From Oscillospiraceae bacterium (GTDB lineage Bacteria; Bacillota; Clostridia; Oscillospirales; Oscillospiraceae): a DNA stretch of 8,496 nucleotides. The stretch's first letter is position 1; the number at the start of each line of letters is the position of its first letter. Below the pieces are notes generated by a model. That model worked only from the letters and a program-made list of their open reading frames with translations, did not search any database and was not told the origin of the DNA. Shown piece by piece: positions 7,977-8,496 of this stretch. The translations under genes and the position numbers were made by a program. The stretch covers positions 1 through 8,496 of the forward strand of contig JAITEC010000187.1 in the NCBI GenBank assembly GCA_031282225.1, given 5' to 3'.

Positions 7977-8496
7977 GGCGAGTGTGAAGTTCGACTCTGC
8001 CGCTTTGACGCGGTTGATAAGGGCGGGAGCGTAAAAATTTTAATCGTAAAATGCATACCACGTACCGGGAACGACAACCGCCAGTTCCCGGTACGTGGTG
8101 TTTGGTTTGTAGGGGCACGGCACGCCGTGCCCCTACGGGTGTGCGCCGGTTTAGCCGAGCAACTGCAGGACGCCCTGCGGGAACGCAAGAAGCGCCGCTT
8201 TTCTGCGGAAAAGCGGCGCTTCTTGCAAGTTGCAGCAGCAGCGGGAGGGAGGCGAGCTTGCGGCGCAGGTGATCTGCCGTGTTGGCAGTGTAGATGCGCG
8301 TTGTGTTCACGTTCGAGTGCCCCATTACGTCGGCCAGTTCAGCAAGGCTCGGTATCTTTGCGTAGAACGTCCGCGCGAACAGCCTGCGCAGGTTGTGCGG
8401 AAACACCTTCCCCGCCAACACTCCTGCGCTCTTGCTCAGCCGCTTCATCCCCTGCCACACCGAGTGCCTGTCCAACGGCTTCCCGCTGCGAGTCAC
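7942..8496 (-). CDS. Tyrosine recombinase/integrase, C-terminal catalytic part, 5' partial
   Basis: The gene enters from the right edge, so its N-terminal and core-binding domains and the first catalytic arginine lie outside the window. Counting from the edge, visible catalytic residues are H34 and R37 in P-H-N-L-R-R, H60 in M-G-H-S-N-V-N-T-T, and the nucleophile Y69 in T-R-I-Y-T, nine residues after H60 as usual for phage-type integrases. The family cuts and rejoins DNA through a 3'-phosphotyrosine bond to integrate or excise mobile elements. Recognisable homology ends near residue 91 (L-P-L-L-L-Q-L-A, about position 8224). The frame stays open for another 93 codons through three palindromes to TGA at 7942-7944, overlapping the MATE gene. 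That tail is low-quality Arg/Pro-rich sequence and is probably not native, so the natural stop may have been lost. Whether the gene is active cannot be judged here. Confidence 0.75.
   Translation of the reverse strand: MTRSGKPLDRHSVWQGMKRLSKSAGVLAGKVFPHNLRRLFARTFYAKIPSLAELADVMGHSNVNTTRIYTANTADHLRRKLASLPLLLQLARSAAFPQKSGASCVPAGRPAVARLNRRTPVGARRAVPLQTKHHVPGTGGCRSRYVVCILRLKFLRSRPYQPRQSGRVELHTRLRYLRLLEPGA
8037..8052. repeat. AT-rich short inverted repeat
   Basis: ATTTTA and TAAAAT flank the 4-nt loop ATCG in an AT-rich patch of about 22 nt that stands out from the GC-rich surroundings. CGTAAAA also occurs twice here as a direct repeat (from 8030 and 8045). It lies between the convergent MATE and integrase genes. 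Role unknown; the stem is too weak and lacks a GC core for a typical terminator. Confidence 0.4.
8057..8099. repeat. 16-bp perfect inverted repeat (hairpin 1)
   Basis: ACCACGTACCGGGAAC (8057-8072) and GTTCCCGGTACGTGGT (8084-8099) are exact reverse complements around an 11-nt loop. It is GC-rich, with no T-tract on either side. It lies between the MATE stop and the end of integrase homology, and could be a transcription barrier or a repetitive palindromic element. Confidence 0.8.
8109..8136. repeat. 12-bp stem palindrome of the GTAGGGGC...GCCCCTAC type (hairpin 2)
   Basis: GTAGGGGCACGG (8109-8120) and CCGTGCCCCTAC (8125-8136) pair perfectly around the loop CACG. Palindromes with GTAGGGGC / GCCCCTAC ends are, from general knowledge, a frequently seen dispersed repeat in intergenic DNA of Clostridia and other bacteria; membership here is inferred from the motif. 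It starts 9 nt after hairpin 1. Confidence 0.8.
8185..8226. terminator. 19-bp perfect hairpin at the end of integrase homology (hairpin 3), possible bidirectional terminator
   Basis: The arms at 8185-8203 and 8208-8226 are exact reverse complements with the 4-nt loop TGCG. The GC core (AGCGCCGC / GCGGCGCT) is flanked inside the stem by TTTTC/GAAAA and outside by GCAAGA/TCTTGC. It sits between convergent genes and exactly at the point where recognisable integrase sequence stops. There is no clean T-tract beyond the stem (only TTCTT within it), so terminator function is plausible but not certain; a mobile palindromic repeat is the alternative. Confidence 0.55.

Noticed and set aside
7989..7997. 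GTTCGACTC, resembling the T-loop of a tRNA and a possible integrase target
   Set aside because: Flanking bases do not form a T-stem, and no anticodon, D-arm or acceptor stem can be built around it.
8037..8226. CRISPR array or integron attC site
   Set aside because: The palindromes differ from one another, with no regular repeat-spacer pattern; none has the attC core-site layout, and the recombinase is not recognisably an integron integrase.

Overview
The window carries an almost complete F-type (F1Fo) ATP synthase operon on the + strand, a MATE-family multidrug/cation antiporter gene behind it, and the 3' part of a tyrosine recombinase (integrase) gene on the - strand at the right edge. Gene order (atpI-like, a, c, b, [delta] alpha, gamma, beta, epsilon), strong Shine-Dalgarno sites, GTG starts and the style of the integrase and MATE proteins suggest a Bacillota (Clostridia-like) bacterium, probably uncultured. 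The DNA is GC-rich, yet isoleucine is mostly encoded by ATA (19 of 23 Ile codons in atpG by hand count). The taxonomic guess is an inference only.

Layout: 2-268 end of an AtpI-like membrane protein (5' cut by the window edge); 285-1169 atpB (subunit a); 1214-1426 atpE (c); 1453-1929 atpF (b); 1933-3687 a 584-residue protein that is subunit alpha with the C-terminal domain of subunit delta fused to its N-terminus; 3671-4552 atpG (gamma); 4542-5939 atpD (beta); 5956-6357 atpC (epsilon); 6358-6497 a short spacer with a likely promoter; 6498-7976 MATE transporter; 7977-about 8223 a convergent intergenic stretch with several inverted repeats; about 8224-8496 integrase C-terminal catalytic region, whose reading frame stays open down to 7942.

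Subunits a and c form the proton (or sodium) path in the membrane. Subunit b with the delta-type domain forms the peripheral stalk. Alpha, beta and gamma form the catalytic F1 head and rotor shaft, and epsilon is the inhibitory/rotor-foot subunit. Genes from b onward are very tightly packed (3-nt gap b/alpha, 17-nt overlap alpha/gamma, 11-nt overlap gamma/beta), which implies translational coupling.

The most notable feature is the delta-alpha arrangement. There is no free-standing atpH. The N-terminal six-helix domain of delta, which normally attaches delta to the top of F1, is not seen anywhere in the locus, and only the b-binding C-terminal domain survives, joined in frame to alpha. Since F1 has three alphas, this predicts three delta-C domains per enzyme unless processing or internal initiation occurs. 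Secondary oddities are an N-terminal two-helix extension on subunit a, a c subunit with Met at the usual Gln ion-ligand position and Cys/Ala/Ser in place of the glycine packing motif, and a cluster of palindromes exactly where integrase homology ends.
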